Shown here one piece after another: positions 1 to 7,755 of a stretch of 18,303 nt of DNA (the stretch's first letter is position 1; every line of letters begins with the position of its first letter). The notes beneath the pieces are model-generated. The model made no database searches and had not been told where the DNA came from. It worked only from the letters and a program-made list of their open reading frames with translations. The stretch comes from Propionivibrio sp. Its GTDB lineage: Bacteria > Pseudomonadota > Gammaproteobacteria > Burkholderiales > Rhodocyclaceae. Location: positions 1 through 18,303 of the forward strand of contig QKII01000226.1 in NCBI GenBank assembly GCA_003249625.1. The letters are read 5' to 3'. Position numbers and translations under genes: made by a program.

Positions 1-632
1 AGCGCCGCGCCCTGCTGCGCGCCTTCGGCGCCGAGTTGATTCTCACCCCGGGACCGGAAGGCATGGGCGGCGCGATCAAGAAAGCCGAGGAACTGGCGGC
101 ATCGGATGCCCGCTATCTGTTGTTACAGCAATTCAAGAACCCTGCCAACCCGGAAATCCACCGAAAGACGACGGCCGAGGAGATCTGGAGGGATACCGAC
201 GGACAGGTGGACATCCTGATTTCCGGCGTCGGCACCGGTGGAACGATCACCGGCATCGGTGAAGTGATCAAGGCACGCAAGCCATCGTTTCGCGCCATCG
301 CGGTCGAACCGGATGCATCGCCGGTGCTCTCCGGCGGACAGAAGGGGCCGCATCCGATTCAGGGGATCGGCGCCGGCTTCGTGCCCGATGTGCTGAACAC
401 GGCGATCTACGACGAGATCATCCGGGTCAAGGCCGACGATGCGCTGGCCACGGCACGCGCGGCGGCGCAAAAGGAGGGGCTGCTGGTCGGAATATCCTCG
501 GGGGCTGCGCTATGGGCGGCGATCGAGGTCGCCAGACGTCCAGAAAACGCCGGCAAGCTCATCGTCGCGATCATTCCCTCGTTCGGCGAACGCTATCTCT
601 CCACGGCGCTGTTCGCTGGACTCATCGACTGA
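1..632 (+). CDS. cysK: Cysteine synthase A (O-acetylserine sulfhydrylase), 3' part
   Basis: This is the C-terminal two thirds (about 209 residues) of a PLP-dependent O-acetylserine (thiol)-lyase, which makes L-cysteine from O-acetylserine and sulfide in the cytoplasm. The frame is open to the left edge, reading [17 protein letters not shown] at the start of the window, so the gene begins outside it and the PLP lysine is not visible. The PLP-phosphate loop [11 protein letters not shown], the later segment [17 protein letters not shown] and the SSGAALWAA helix are typical of CysK/CysM; the GAGFVP segment favours CysK. It ends in TGA at 630-632. It converges with pmbA, and a 14-bp inverted repeat lies between the two stops. 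CysK identity is strong; CysM is the only realistic alternative. Confidence 0.93.
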   Translation, partial: RRALLRAFGAELILTPGPEGMGGAIKKAEELAASDARYLLLQQFKNPANPEIHRKTTAEEIWRDTDGQVDILISGVGTGGTITGIGEVIKARKPSFRAIAVEPDASPVLSGGQKGPHPIQGIGAGFVPDVLNTAIYDEIIRVKADDALATARAAAQKEGLLVGISSGAALWAAIEVARRPENAGKLIVAIIPSFGERYLSTALFAGLID

Positions 633-636
633 AGCC

Positions 637-686
637 GCGTATTGCCGGGAACCTGGGGCTTGCCTGCTCAGCTCCCGGCAATACGC
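637..686. terminator. 14-bp inverted repeat between convergent cysK and pmbA
   Basis: Arms GCGTATTGCCGGGA (637-650) and TCCCGGCAATACGC (673-686) are perfect inverted copies separated by 22 nt. The right arm lies inside the last codons of pmbA (residues RIAGS) and the left arm just follows the cysK stop. The position between two convergent genes suits a bidirectional terminator or an mRNA 3'-end stabiliser, but neither side has a T-run, so a canonical Rho-independent terminator is not certain. Confidence 0.5.
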
Positions 687-2041
687 ATCCCGTCGATCAG
701 GATCGACCCAACCTGCCGCGACCCGCGAACGAGGACATCGTTACCAACCGCGACGACACCCTGGAACATGTCGCGCAGATTGCCGGCGATGGTGATTTCC
801 TCCACGGCATGGCGGATTTCGCCACCTTCCACCCAATACCCCGCGGCACCACGCGAATAGTCACCGGTAACGTAGTTGACGCCTTGGCCAAGCAACTCAG
901 TGACCAGCAAACCGCGCCCCATCCGCTTGACCAGGCCGAGAAAATCGTCCTCGCCAGGCCGAACGATCAGGTTGTGGCACCCCCCGGCATTGCCGGTCGT
1001 CTGCATGCCAAGCTTGCGCGCCGTATAGGTACTCAGGAAATAGCCCTGCAGCATGCCATCGACCACCACGTCACGATCGCGCGTCGCCACCCCGTCGTTG
1101 TCGAACATGCTGCTTGCCAGCGCGCCGGGAAGATGGGGGCGCTCACTGATGTTCAACCACTCGGGGAAAATGCGCTTACCCAGCGCATCGACCAGAAACG
1201 AGGTCTTGCGATAAAGGCTGCCGCCGCTGACGGAATGCACAAAATTGGCTATCAGCGACGCTGCGATCGGCGCCTCGAACAGCACCGGCGCCTTGCACGT
1301 CCTGATCTTGCGCGAACCGAGGCGCGACAGCGCACGCCGCGCGGCGTAGTCGCCAATTTCCTCGGCTGACGCCAGCCGATCCGCGCTGCGCGAGGTCGAA
1401 TACCAGTCGTCACGCTGCATGTTCTCGTCCTTGCCGGCGATAACCGAACAGGACAGGTAATGCCGCGACGTGGGATAGCCGCCCATGAAGCCAAGGCTGT
1501 TCGCCGAGATGAACTGCCCCTCCTGAATCGACACCGACGCCCCCTCGGAATTGGTGATTTCAGGACTGACATCAAACGCCGCCTGCTCGCATCGCCGTGC
1601 CAGTTCCGCCCCCTCATCGACAGAGAGCTGCCACGGATGATAGAGGTCCAGATCGGCGAATCCCTGCTCGCCACTCGCCAGCAAACCGGCGTCCGGCAAT
1701 CCGGCACAATCGTCTTCGGCGGTAAAGCGGGCGATATTGAGCGCCGCTTCCACTGTCTCACGCAAAGCCGCCGCAGAGAAATCGGAGGTACTGGCATGTC
1801 CCTTTCGCTGCCCCAGATAGACAGTGACGCCGATGCCCTTGTCGCGGTTGTATTCGATCGTCTCGACCTCGCCGCAACGAACGCTGACCGACTGGCCGAA
1901 TCCTTCGGAAACATCGACCTCGCAGTCACTGGCCCCGGATTTGCGGGCATGGTTAAGCACATCCTGGGCGAAGGAGCGCAGCGTATCGAGCGAATGCGAG
2001 AACCTCGCGTCGGAGTGCTTTGGGGCGGCTTTTCGTAACAT
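668..2041 (-). CDS. pmbA: Metalloprotease-like protein PmbA/TldE
   Basis: PmbA/TldE partners TldD in a cytoplasmic protease that matures microcins and unstructured peptides and helps degrade the antitoxin CcdA. The 457-residue product from the ATG at 2041 matches the usual length of about 450. The C-terminal half carries the family segments GNAGGCHNLIV, LLVTELLGQGVN, YVTGDYSRGAAGYWVE and EEITIAGNLRDMF, and it ends in a MRIAGS tail like E. coli PmbA. As expected for TldE, there is no HExxxH zinc site, which belongs to TldD. The frame extends upstream to 2161, but an ATG at 2074 and the longer form would run into the divergent darP start region, so I chose 2041. No clear Shine-Dalgarno sequence precedes it. 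The divergent pmbA-yjgA arrangement is common in proteobacteria. Confidence 0.94.
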   Translation of the reverse strand: MLRKAAPKHSDARFSHSLDTLRSFAQDVLNHARKSGASDCEVDVSEGFGQSVSVRCGEVETIEYNRDKGIGVTVYLGQRKGHASTSDFSAAALRETVEAALNIARFTAEDDCAGLPDAGLLASGEQGFADLDLYHPWQLSVDEGAELARRCEQAAFDVSPEITNSEGASVSIQEGQFISANSLGFMGGYPTSRHYLSCSVIAGKDENMQRDDWYSTSRSADRLASAEEIGDYAARRALSRLGSRKIRTCKAPVLFEAPIAASLIANFVHSVSGGSLYRKTSFLVDALGKRIFPEWLNISERPHLPGALASSMFDNDGVATRDRDVVVDGMLQGYFLSTYTARKLGMQTTGNAGGCHNLIVRPGEDDFLGLVKRMGRGLLVTELLGQGVNYVTGDYSRGAAGYWVEGGEIRHAVEEITIAGNLRDMFQGVVAVGNDVLVRGSRQVGSILIDGMRIAGS

Positions 2042-2134
2042 GGATAACGGAGCGGGTAGCAAAAACGCTATCATAGCAGCCCGCGCCGGCCCTCCGCCCG
2101 ACCGCCCCGTACCTCCGAACGACTCAGACATTCC

Positions 2135-2638
2135 ATGACCGACATCGACGACGAAGCGCAACCGCTTTCAAAGACCCAACGCAAGCACGCGATGGAAGAA
2201 TTGCAGGCACTCGGAGAGGCTTTGGTCGCGTTGCCGACCGACCGGCTGAAAAAGGTTGCCCTGCCCGACGATCTGCGCGACGCAGTGCTCACCGCACAAC
2301 GCATGGCACGCCAGGACGAAGCGAAACGGCGGCAGATGCAATATATCGGAAGACTGATGCGTACCGCCGATACCGAGCCAATCCGCGAAGCGCTGGCCGA
2401 TGCCCGTGGCGAATCCGCCAGCGAAACCGCGCGCCTGCATCGACTTGAAAAACTGCGGACAGCTCTTCTGGAAGACGAAAAAATCCTGCAGAACATCGCT
2501 ACCGACTACCCGTCGATCGATCTGCAGCACCTGCGTTCGCTTCGCCGTGCCGCTCTCAAGGAGCAGGAGCAGGGCAAACCACCACGCAACTACCGGGCGA
2601 TCTTCCAGCTGCTCAAGGACGCCGAGCAGCAAGGCTGA
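2135..2638 (+). CDS. darP: Ribosome-associated 50S assembly protein DarP/YjgA (DUF615)
   Basis: This 167-residue protein is highly charged and mostly helical. It is of the YjgA/DarP family, which binds late 50S precursors near the peptidyl-transferase centre. Recognisable pieces are the N-terminal SKTQRKHAMEELQALGE, the LPTDRL...LPDDLRDAV stretch, RRQMQYIGRLMR at about residues 65-76, and the C-terminal RSLRRAALKEQEQGKPPRNYR followed by IFQLLK. Length agrees with the family (about 180). The ATG at 2135 faces pmbA across a 93-bp gap. It converges with the PilZ gene, with only 4 bp between the two stop codons, so the two transcripts must overlap or share a termination zone. Confidence 0.95.
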   Translation: MTDIDDEAQPLSKTQRKHAMEELQALGEALVALPTDRLKKVALPDDLRDAVLTAQRMARQDEAKRRQMQYIGRLMRTADTEPIREALADARGESASETARLHRLEKLRTALLEDEKILQNIATDYPSIDLQHLRSLRRAALKEQEQGKPPRNYRAIFQLLKDAEQQG

Positions 2639-2642
2639 GCGG

Positions 2643-4166
2643 TTATCCTGCGCGCTGTTCCCGATAGCGGCCAATATCGAAATCAACGCCGGACTCCTCG
2701 AGTTCAACCGGGGCCAGTTGATATACCCTCGCATCGACGACAAATTCAACCACTTGGCGAACATCGAAACAGCCGCGCGGCAGAACCAGCCGCCACTCGC
2801 CGCCGGGATTCTCGTCGCACAACCAGATTGCCGGGACCGCCTCGGCCGCGAGAAGCCCGGAGGCCCGCGGACGCAACTCGATGCTGCGCGCTTTCCGCGC
2901 CAGGGTCTGAATACCGATATTGGCTGACGCTTCCGGCGTCATGTTGAAACGGCGGACCATGCCCAGCACCCAGTTGTCGCCGCCTTCCGGCTGAATGCAC
3001 AGCAGCGTGCCGATCTTGAGGTATTCCCCAACCGCCCCGGTCTCGGCGTGGAAACCGCCCAAACTGACGTTCTCAACCACCCAGCTCTCAGCACCGCGCT
3101 CCGTCGCCAGACGGGCGACATCGCCGGCAAAGATGGTCAGGCAATCGGACAAGCCCTGCAAGACGGCAATGCGCGTCTTCACGGGATGCCGCACATGCTC
3201 GCGCTGCGGCGGCACGGAAGCCCAGTAGAGTGCCAGATGACGCAAAACTTTGAGCAACGACGGTGCCGGATACTCGCCGCCAAGATTCAACTCCGGAGGC
3301 ACGGTGCCACGTTCGACGACATGAATCAGATCGGCGAGCGACTGTGGCACGCTTCCCGGCGAAAAGAAGCGGAGCGACGTGGAAGGCTGAGCGGGAGGCC
3401 TCGCCAGCCGCATCGGTGGCAGCCCGGCATCAGCATCAACCCAGTAGACGCTCCCCGGCACGCACTCGCCAGAGAACTGGAAACCGGGAAGAAAATGCGC
3501 GATCAGCCGGTCAGCCACCTCAATCTCCTGGGGCAGCAAGGCATTCATCGACGAAGAGGCGCGCAGCAATGCTTGCAGATACTGTTGCACAACGCTGGTC
3601 ATGCCGATCGCGCCGGGATAAAGCTGCACCGGTTTCTGGGCATACCCCGCCGTGTCCGCGACCAGATAGGGCCGACCGATGCCGCACCACATATCCTCTC
3701 CCGCAGTACCGTAACGGAAATCGATCCATTTCAGCTGAGCGGAACGGGCGGCGAGCAAGCGTGCGCCCGCGAGGGAAAGGTTCGCCTTCAGCACCTCACC
3801 GCCCTTGTCCGACGGATTCTGCCGGTAGCGATCGAGACACCGCGCGTATAACCCGGCGACCTCGCCCCAATAGTTGTAGCACAGGGTCCACAGGCGCCGC
3901 TCCTCGCTCTTCGACAACCTCGCCGGCTGCAGATAGTCCCGGGTCAGACGCCGCAAATGCTGCTGTGCGGCCTCGTCCAGACGGCTGACGACCTCAAACA
4001 ACTGATCCAGCCGGAAATCATCTGCCAAGCGCAGCGATTCGAACCAACCGAAGATCTCATCGACGGCCTTCAACGGGTCGAGCGGCAATTCGGCCAAGAC
4101 ACGTTTGAACTCCTTGGCATCCCCCAGCGGATGGTTCGGGCGCGATGAAAATATATTGAGGATCAT
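2643..4166 (-). CDS. PilZ-domain protein, 507 residues, probable c-di-GMP binder
   Basis: I chose the ATG at 4166 because GAGG sits 5 nt upstream; the open frame runs on to 4304 without another good start. Residues 1-310 are largely helical with no family I can name (acidic N-terminus, LRRLTRDYLQ near 71-80, YWGEVAGLY near 99-107). Residues about 321-430 look like a PilZ domain: REHVR (322-326) fits RxxxR and NVSLGG (366-371) fits [DN]xSxxG, the two c-di-GMP-contacting motifs, with a beta-rich segment after them. A second beta-rich stretch (455-485) ends the protein. No signal peptide or membrane helix is seen, so it should be cytoplasmic. The specific role is unknown; motility, adhesion or polysaccharide control would fit PilZ biology. 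PilZ assignment is by motif only. Confidence 0.8.
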   Translation of the reverse strand: MILNIFSSRPNHPLGDAKEFKRVLAELPLDPLKAVDEIFGWFESLRLADDFRLDQLFEVVSRLDEAAQQHLRRLTRDYLQPARLSKSEERRLWTLCYNYWGEVAGLYARCLDRYRQNPSDKGGEVLKANLSLAGARLLAARSAQLKWIDFRYGTAGEDMWCGIGRPYLVADTAGYAQKPVQLYPGAIGMTSVVQQYLQALLRASSSMNALLPQEIEVADRLIAHFLPGFQFSGECVPGSVYWVDADAGLPPMRLARPPAQPSTSLRFFSPGSVPQSLADLIHVVERGTVPPELNLGGEYPAPSLLKVLRHLALYWASVPPQREHVRHPVKTRIAVLQGLSDCLTIFAGDVARLATERGAESWVVENVSLGGFHAETGAVGEYLKIGTLLCIQPEGGDNWVLGMVRRFNMTPEASANIGIQTLARKARSIELRPRASGLLAAEAVPAIWLCDENPGGEWRLVLPRGCFDVRQVVEFVVDARVYQLAPVELEESGVDFDIGRYREQRAG

Positions 4167-4305
4167 GAAACCTCGCCTTGCCCGGCGGCCTCGCCGGCGA
4201 TGGAAGATGAACGGATATTCCGGGAGTATAAATCGATTGGCGCCTGCTGCAACCCGCGGAGTGTGCGGAATTCGAGCTACGCCTGCCCGTTGCTCCGTCA
4301 TCATT

Positions 4306-4331
4306 TACAATGCCCGCCTCGCATTGTTTTC
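4306..4331 (+). promoter_or_regulatory. Small hairpin just upstream of thyA
   Basis: ACAATGC (4307-4313) and GCATTGT (4321-4327) are perfect inverted arms around a 7-nt loop, followed by TTT, and end 19 bp before the thyA ATG. A TACAAT at 4306-4311 could alternatively be a -10 element, although no convincing -35 lies 17 bp upstream. No Shine-Dalgarno sequence is apparent at thyA. The element could be a weak attenuator, an operator or chance. Confidence 0.3.
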
Positions 4332-4345
4332 GCTCCCGCTCCACG

Positions 4346-5140
4346 ATGAAACCCTATCTCGACCTGATGCGTCATGTTTCCGAACAAGGCGCGGAGAAAT
4401 CCGACCGTACCGGCACCGGTACCCGCTCCGTATTCGGCTGGCAGATGCGCTTCGATCTCGGCGCGGGATTTCCGCTGCTTACGACGAAAAAGCTGCATCT
4501 GCGCTCGATCATCCACGAACTCCTGTGGTTCCTTCAGGGCGACACCAACATCCGCTACCTGAAGGAAAACGGTGTGCGCATCTGGGACGAATGGGCCGAC
4601 GAGAACGGCGACCTCGGCCCCGTTTACGGCCACCAGTGGCGGCACTGGAAAACGCCCGACGGCAGGGAAATCGACCAGATCACCCAACTCGTCGAAGGAT
4701 TGAAGAAGAACCCCGATTCCCGCCGCCACATCGTCACCGCCTGGAACCCGTCCGACGTCGACCGCATGGCGTTGCCTCCCTGCCATGCGCTGTTTCAATT
4801 CTACGTAGCCAACGGCAAGCTCTCCTGCCAGCTCTACCAGCGCAGCGCCGACATCTTCCTCGGCGTGCCGTTCAACATTGCCTCCTACGCGCTGCTCACG
4901 CTGATGCTTGCACAGGTCTGCGGCTATCAGCCGGGCGATTTCGTGCATACCCTCGGCGACGCGCACCTCTACAGCAACCACATGGAGCAGGTGCAGCTTC
5001 AGCTCACCCGCGAACCGCGCACACTGCCGACCATGCGTCTCAACCCCGAGGTCAAGGACATCTTCGCCTTCCGCTTCGAAGACTTCACGCTCGAAGGCTA
5101 CGATCCGCACCCGCACATTCCGGCGCCGGTGGCCGTCTAG
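4346..5140 (+). CDS. thyA: Thymidylate synthase ThyA
   Basis: ThyA makes dTMP from dUMP using 5,10-methylenetetrahydrofolate, which it oxidises to dihydrofolate. The product starting [11 protein letters not shown] is 264 residues, the same length as E. coli ThyA. Visible landmarks are [11 protein letters not shown] (21-31), the [11 protein letters not shown] segment, [11 protein letters not shown], the paired arginines in [12 protein letters not shown] (phosphate binding), the nucleophile C146 in [28 protein letters not shown] and DAHLYSNH. An in-frame upstream start at 4310 would add 12 residues without family similarity, so I used 4346. folA follows after 2 bp, so the two are almost certainly co-transcribed; FolA regenerates tetrahydrofolate from the dihydrofolate made here. 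Confidence 0.98.
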   Translation: MKPYLDLMRHVSEQGAEKSDRTGTGTRSVFGWQMRFDLGAGFPLLTTKKLHLRSIIHELLWFLQGDTNIRYLKENGVRIWDEWADENGDLGPVYGHQWRHWKTPDGREIDQITQLVEGLKKNPDSRRHIVTAWNPSDVDRMALPPCHALFQFYVANGKLSCQLYQRSADIFLGVPFNIASYALLTLMLAQVCGYQPGDFVHTLGDAHLYSNHMEQVQLQLTREPRTLPTMRLNPEVKDIFAFRFEDFTLEGYDPHPHIPAPVAV

Positions 5141-5142
5141 CG

Positions 5143-5637
5143 ATGCCGATGCTCTCCTTGATCGCCGCCGTCGCTCGCAACCGGATCATCGGCAAGGACA
5201 ACCAGCTGCTCTGGCACCTGCCAGGCGACATGCGCCACTTCCGTGAAACGACGCGCGGCAAGCCGGTCATCATGGGGCGAAAAACGTGGGAATCGCTACC
5301 GGAGAAGTTTCGGCCACTACCCGGCCGGTTGAATATCGTGGTCAGTCGCAATCCCGCCTATCCCGCTCCGGGAGCCACGCTGGCATTGTCGCTCGAGAAC
5401 GCACTTAAACAGGTGGAAACCTCGAACGAGGCCTTCGTCATCGGCGGCGCCGACCTATACCGTCAGGCGCTGCCGTTCGCCGAACGTCTCTACCTGACAG
5501 AACTCACGGCGGATTTCGAGGGGGACACCTGCTTCCCCAAGGTACTGCCGGCGGACTGGAAAGAGATGTCACGTAGCCAGATCACCGAAGAAAACGGTCT
5601 GGCTTACACCTTCGTGGTCTATCAGCGGACGAGGTAA
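5143..5637 (+). CDS. folA: Dihydrofolate reductase FolA
   Basis: FolA reduces dihydrofolate to tetrahydrofolate with NADPH and is the trimethoprim target. The product is 164 residues. Motifs: MLSLIAAVARNRIIGKDNQL at the N-terminus, W24 and D29 in LLWHLPGDMRHF (matching E. coli W22 and the catalytic D27), the NADPH loop GRKTWESLP (45-53), VVSRN (66-70) and the second nucleotide motif FVIGGADLY (98-106). The first ATG (5143) lies 2 bp after the thyA stop; an alternative start is the second Met at 5149, which aligns better with E. coli MISLIAA. Translation is likely coupled to thyA. Active-site residues appear intact. Confidence 0.97.
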   Translation: MPMLSLIAAVARNRIIGKDNQLLWHLPGDMRHFRETTRGKPVIMGRKTWESLPEKFRPLPGRLNIVVSRNPAYPAPGATLALSLENALKQVETSNEAFVIGGADLYRQALPFAERLYLTELTADFEGDTCFPKVLPADWKEMSRSQITEENGLAYTFVVYQRTR

Positions 5638-5725
5638 CGCTGGTCACGGCAGCATCCCCGGATTGTGTTAACGAAGAACAGCGGCGCCGCGACGGGCACC
5701 TAGGCGATCTGCGCGGGCTGTCATT

Positions 5726-6139
5726 GTGCAGTCGAAGTCAGTGCATTCGTATTGCTGGCCGACTAATGCGCCAGAAATCCGGGAATCGCATCGTCGATAT
5801 TGCCGAGATGCATCCAGCCGATGTGCGGCCAGTTTGGGTTCGGCGCTGCGCAGCAACCTCCGCGTCCGAAGCAATTGCGTCACCCCGGACAATGCACTGA
5901 TCGCAGTCATTTCGTCGACGGCTCATTGGTAGCTGGCGACGTTGCCTAAAGCTCTGACGGCGGAAGAGGTCAAGCAACTTCCGTACGGCTTCGAACGCGC
6001 TCGGCGGTGACCGAAACGCGACAATCCGACAATTCGTTACGCCCTCGCTTTGGGGCTGCGGGCAGGAGAAATTCCCCGCTTGACGATCAACGAATCCCCG
6101 CAGCAGTACGCCTGGAAACCCGAGCGTCATTCTTCATAA
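5726..6139 (+). pseudogene. Degenerate tyrosine recombinase (phage-type integrase)
   Basis: Frame 2 reads GSALRSNLRVRSN, ALIAVISSTAHW, then after a TAG stop (5930-5932) LATLPKALTAEEVKQL, then after a TGA (6008-6010) RYALALGLRAGEIPRLTI. This is the order of the core-binding domain end and catalytic box I of XerC/D-like integrases, with the box I arginine in GLRAGE preserved. Upstream, in frame 3, a stretch around 5750-5835 (MRQKSGNRIVDIAEMHPADV) resembles the N-terminal part, so a frameshift lies near 5833-5845. Nothing after about 6085 resembles box II, and no Tyr nucleophile region is present. With two in-frame stops, at least one frameshift and a missing C-terminus, the gene cannot be functional. 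It marks an old insertion next to folA. Assignment is by pattern recognition. Confidence 0.68.
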
Positions 6140-6299
6140 CCCAAGGGACCATTTCTCATCTCCGGGTGAATTTTTATCATGCGCGACGGCTGTAGTGACG
6201 GGCTATGATTGTCGCTTATGCATTTATTAGTGATGTCTGTCTGAAACACCAAGGTTGCAGCGAGAGATCGCTCAACGCGCACATACGAAAGGATCCATC

Positions 6300-7073
6300 A
6301 TGAATTCTCAAACCGGAGTTGTCCAGCGGACTGCAGTTATCACGGGATGTGCCGCCCCTCGCGGAATCGGGTTGGCCGTAGCGCGCCGATATGCGCAAGA
6401 AGGATGGGCGGTCGCAATGCTTGATATCAATGAAGAAGCATTGAAGATTGCCGCTGAGAAAGTAAAATCCGAGTTCGGCCAGCCAGTCCTTGCAATACCC
6501 TGCAACATTGGCGACAAGCAGTCGGTCGATGCAGCAGCCAAGGCCGTCAAGGAATCAAACCTGCCCTCAGTCGGGGCCGTTGCCAACGTGGCCGGCATTG
6601 CCTCCCCTGCGTCATTCCTGGAACTCTCCTTGGAGGAATGGAACCGTGTCTACGCCATCAACTGCACAGGTTCGTTCCTCGTCTGCCAGGCTTTTATCCC
6701 GCAGATGATCGAAGGCGGCTACGGGCGCATCATCAACATGTCCTCTGTCACCGCACAGCACGGCGGTGGTGTGTTTTCGAAGACGTCCTACGCGGCGGCG
6801 AAGGCGGGCGTTATCGGCCTTACACGAGGCTTGGCCCGCGAGTTCGCACAGTATGGCATCACCGCAAACGCGATCTGCCCAGGTGTTGTCGATACCGACA
6901 TTCGCGTGGGTACAACCCCCGAAACCGAGGCGAAACTGGCCGAAGCGGTCCCGATGAAACGCCAGTGCAAGCCGGAAGAGATCGCGGCACTGTACGTATG
7001 GCTTTCCAGTGAAGATGCCGGATACATCACGGGAACGACGCAGAACATTAACGGCGGGGCTTATATAGCATAG
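6300..7073 (+). CDS. SDR-family NAD(P)-dependent oxidoreductase
   Basis: This is a classical short-chain dehydrogenase/reductase of 257 residues. The cofactor loop is TGCAAPRGIG (15-24), two residues longer than the usual TGxxxGIG. D42 after the second strand (MLDIN) suggests NAD(H) preference. NVAGI (96-100) matches the NNAG motif. N121, S148/S149 (NMSSV), Y164 and K168 (YAAAK) form the catalytic set. CPGVVDTD and the C-terminal NINGGAYIA are typical of FabG-like members. The start at 6300 has AGGA 7 nt upstream; the open frame reaches 6255. It stands alone between an integrase relic and non-coding DNA, so the substrate cannot be inferred; sugar, sugar-acid or alcohol oxidation and ketone reduction are all possible. 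Confidence 0.93.
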   Translation: MNSQTGVVQRTAVITGCAAPRGIGLAVARRYAQEGWAVAMLDINEEALKIAAEKVKSEFGQPVLAIPCNIGDKQSVDAAAKAVKESNLPSVGAVANVAGIASPASFLELSLEEWNRVYAINCTGSFLVCQAFIPQMIEGGYGRIINMSSVTAQHGGGVFSKTSYAAAKAGVIGLTRGLAREFAQYGITANAICPGVVDTDIRVGTTPETEAKLAEAVPMKRQCKPEEIAALYVWLSSEDAGYITGTTQNINGGAYIA

Positions 7074-7521
7074 TCGAACAGCTCGGTCGCCGGCCAGAAC
7101 GCGCTGACCGAGCCAGGTCGGTGTTGCCATTACGCACGCATCGACCTGGCGCAAGAGAACGGCGCTGCACCGTTCGACGATATCTGAGGAGAGACGCTGA
7201 CGAGTCCGTCGAGATCTTTCTCCCCACGATGATCCGATCAGTGTTCTGAGAGACAACAGGACGTTGATTCCCAAGCTCACCGCATGGGCTATTCATTGAT
7301 GAATTGCAGGTAATAGTCGAAAAGCTGACTTCCAGCCAAGGCTGGAAGTCGCCTTGGATCGCGTTGCTTCCGTAGGTCGTCCGTCAGTTTTCGGATCCGA
7401 CAGAAACGGAATTGAGTGTCACTTGACCAACCAATGGCACTGGGACTGACCGGAAATTCTTCTCGCTCCCGACCACCGATTATCGACGTCTTGACCTGCG
7501 CACAAGCAGGCGACCATCGGC
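7074..7521. other. Non-coding stretch after the SDR gene
   Basis: I see no convincing gene in these about 450 bp; the short open frames have no recognisable motifs. The only structure is a 24-bp palindrome at 7327-7350, listed separately. The region may be decayed sequence from the same rearrangements that left the nearby integrase relic. Confidence 0.45.
7327..7357. repeat. Perfect 11-bp palindrome with an overlapping alternative hairpin
   Basis: GACTTCCAGCC (7327-7337) and GGCTGGAAGTC (7340-7350) are perfect inverted arms around AA. A second inverted repeat, CCAAGGC (7336-7342) with GCCTTGG (7351-7357), overlaps the first, so the two stems exclude one another. No T-run follows, so it is not a standard terminator. 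It could be a dyad operator, a mobile-element end or a structured RNA. Confidence 0.4.
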
Positions 7522-7755
7522 CTACTGCCGACCATCGCCTTTCTTCACGAGCGGACACTCAAAGGCCACCTCGGTTCTGAAGCCAGCCGAACTGCTTGCG
7601 AAAGCACGCCGGCCTGAGCCGTCGTTAACCTGACGTGCCGTATCGGTCAGCGATGCAGCGAAACTGCCCATCAGCGCCTGGTGATTTTGAATGGGCAAAC
7701 TGGCAACCGGCGCCCCGCTCAAGTTACTCCCGCCGGCCTGTGCCATTTGGCACAT
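7522..7755 (-). CDS. Small hypothetical ORF overlapping the secreted CX3C protein
   Basis: This 77-residue frame starts MCQMAQAGGSNLSG and ends KKGDGRQ. It has no recognisable domain and two cysteines. Its start lies inside the end of the upstream secreted-protein gene (32-bp overlap in another frame) and lacks a clear Shine-Dalgarno sequence. The frame stays open a little further upstream (to 7785). It could be a translationally coupled small protein, or the true C-terminal part of the upstream protein separated by a frameshift. Real expression is uncertain. Confidence 0.35.
   Translation of the reverse strand: MCQMAQAGGSNLSGAPVASLPIQNHQALMGSFAASLTDTARQVNDGSGRRAFASSSAGFRTEVAFECPLVKKGDGRQ

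Noticed and set aside
512..1369. Long plus-strand open frame (285 codons) across pmbA
   Set aside because: Antisense shadow of pmbA; the minus strand carries clear PmbA motifs and this frame has none.
3048..3988. Two long plus-strand frames inside the PilZ gene
   Set aside because: They lie opposite a well-supported gene and have Arg/Pro/His-rich low-information composition typical of antisense frames in high-GC DNA.
4105..5142. Upstream in-frame extension of folA, about 346 codons through thyA
   Set aside because: The extension is an alternate frame of thyA; DHFR similarity starts only at 5143-5149.
5668..6130. Minus-strand frames in the integrase relic
   Set aside because: The plus strand gives integrase-like sequence in two frames, while the minus frames have no family resemblance.
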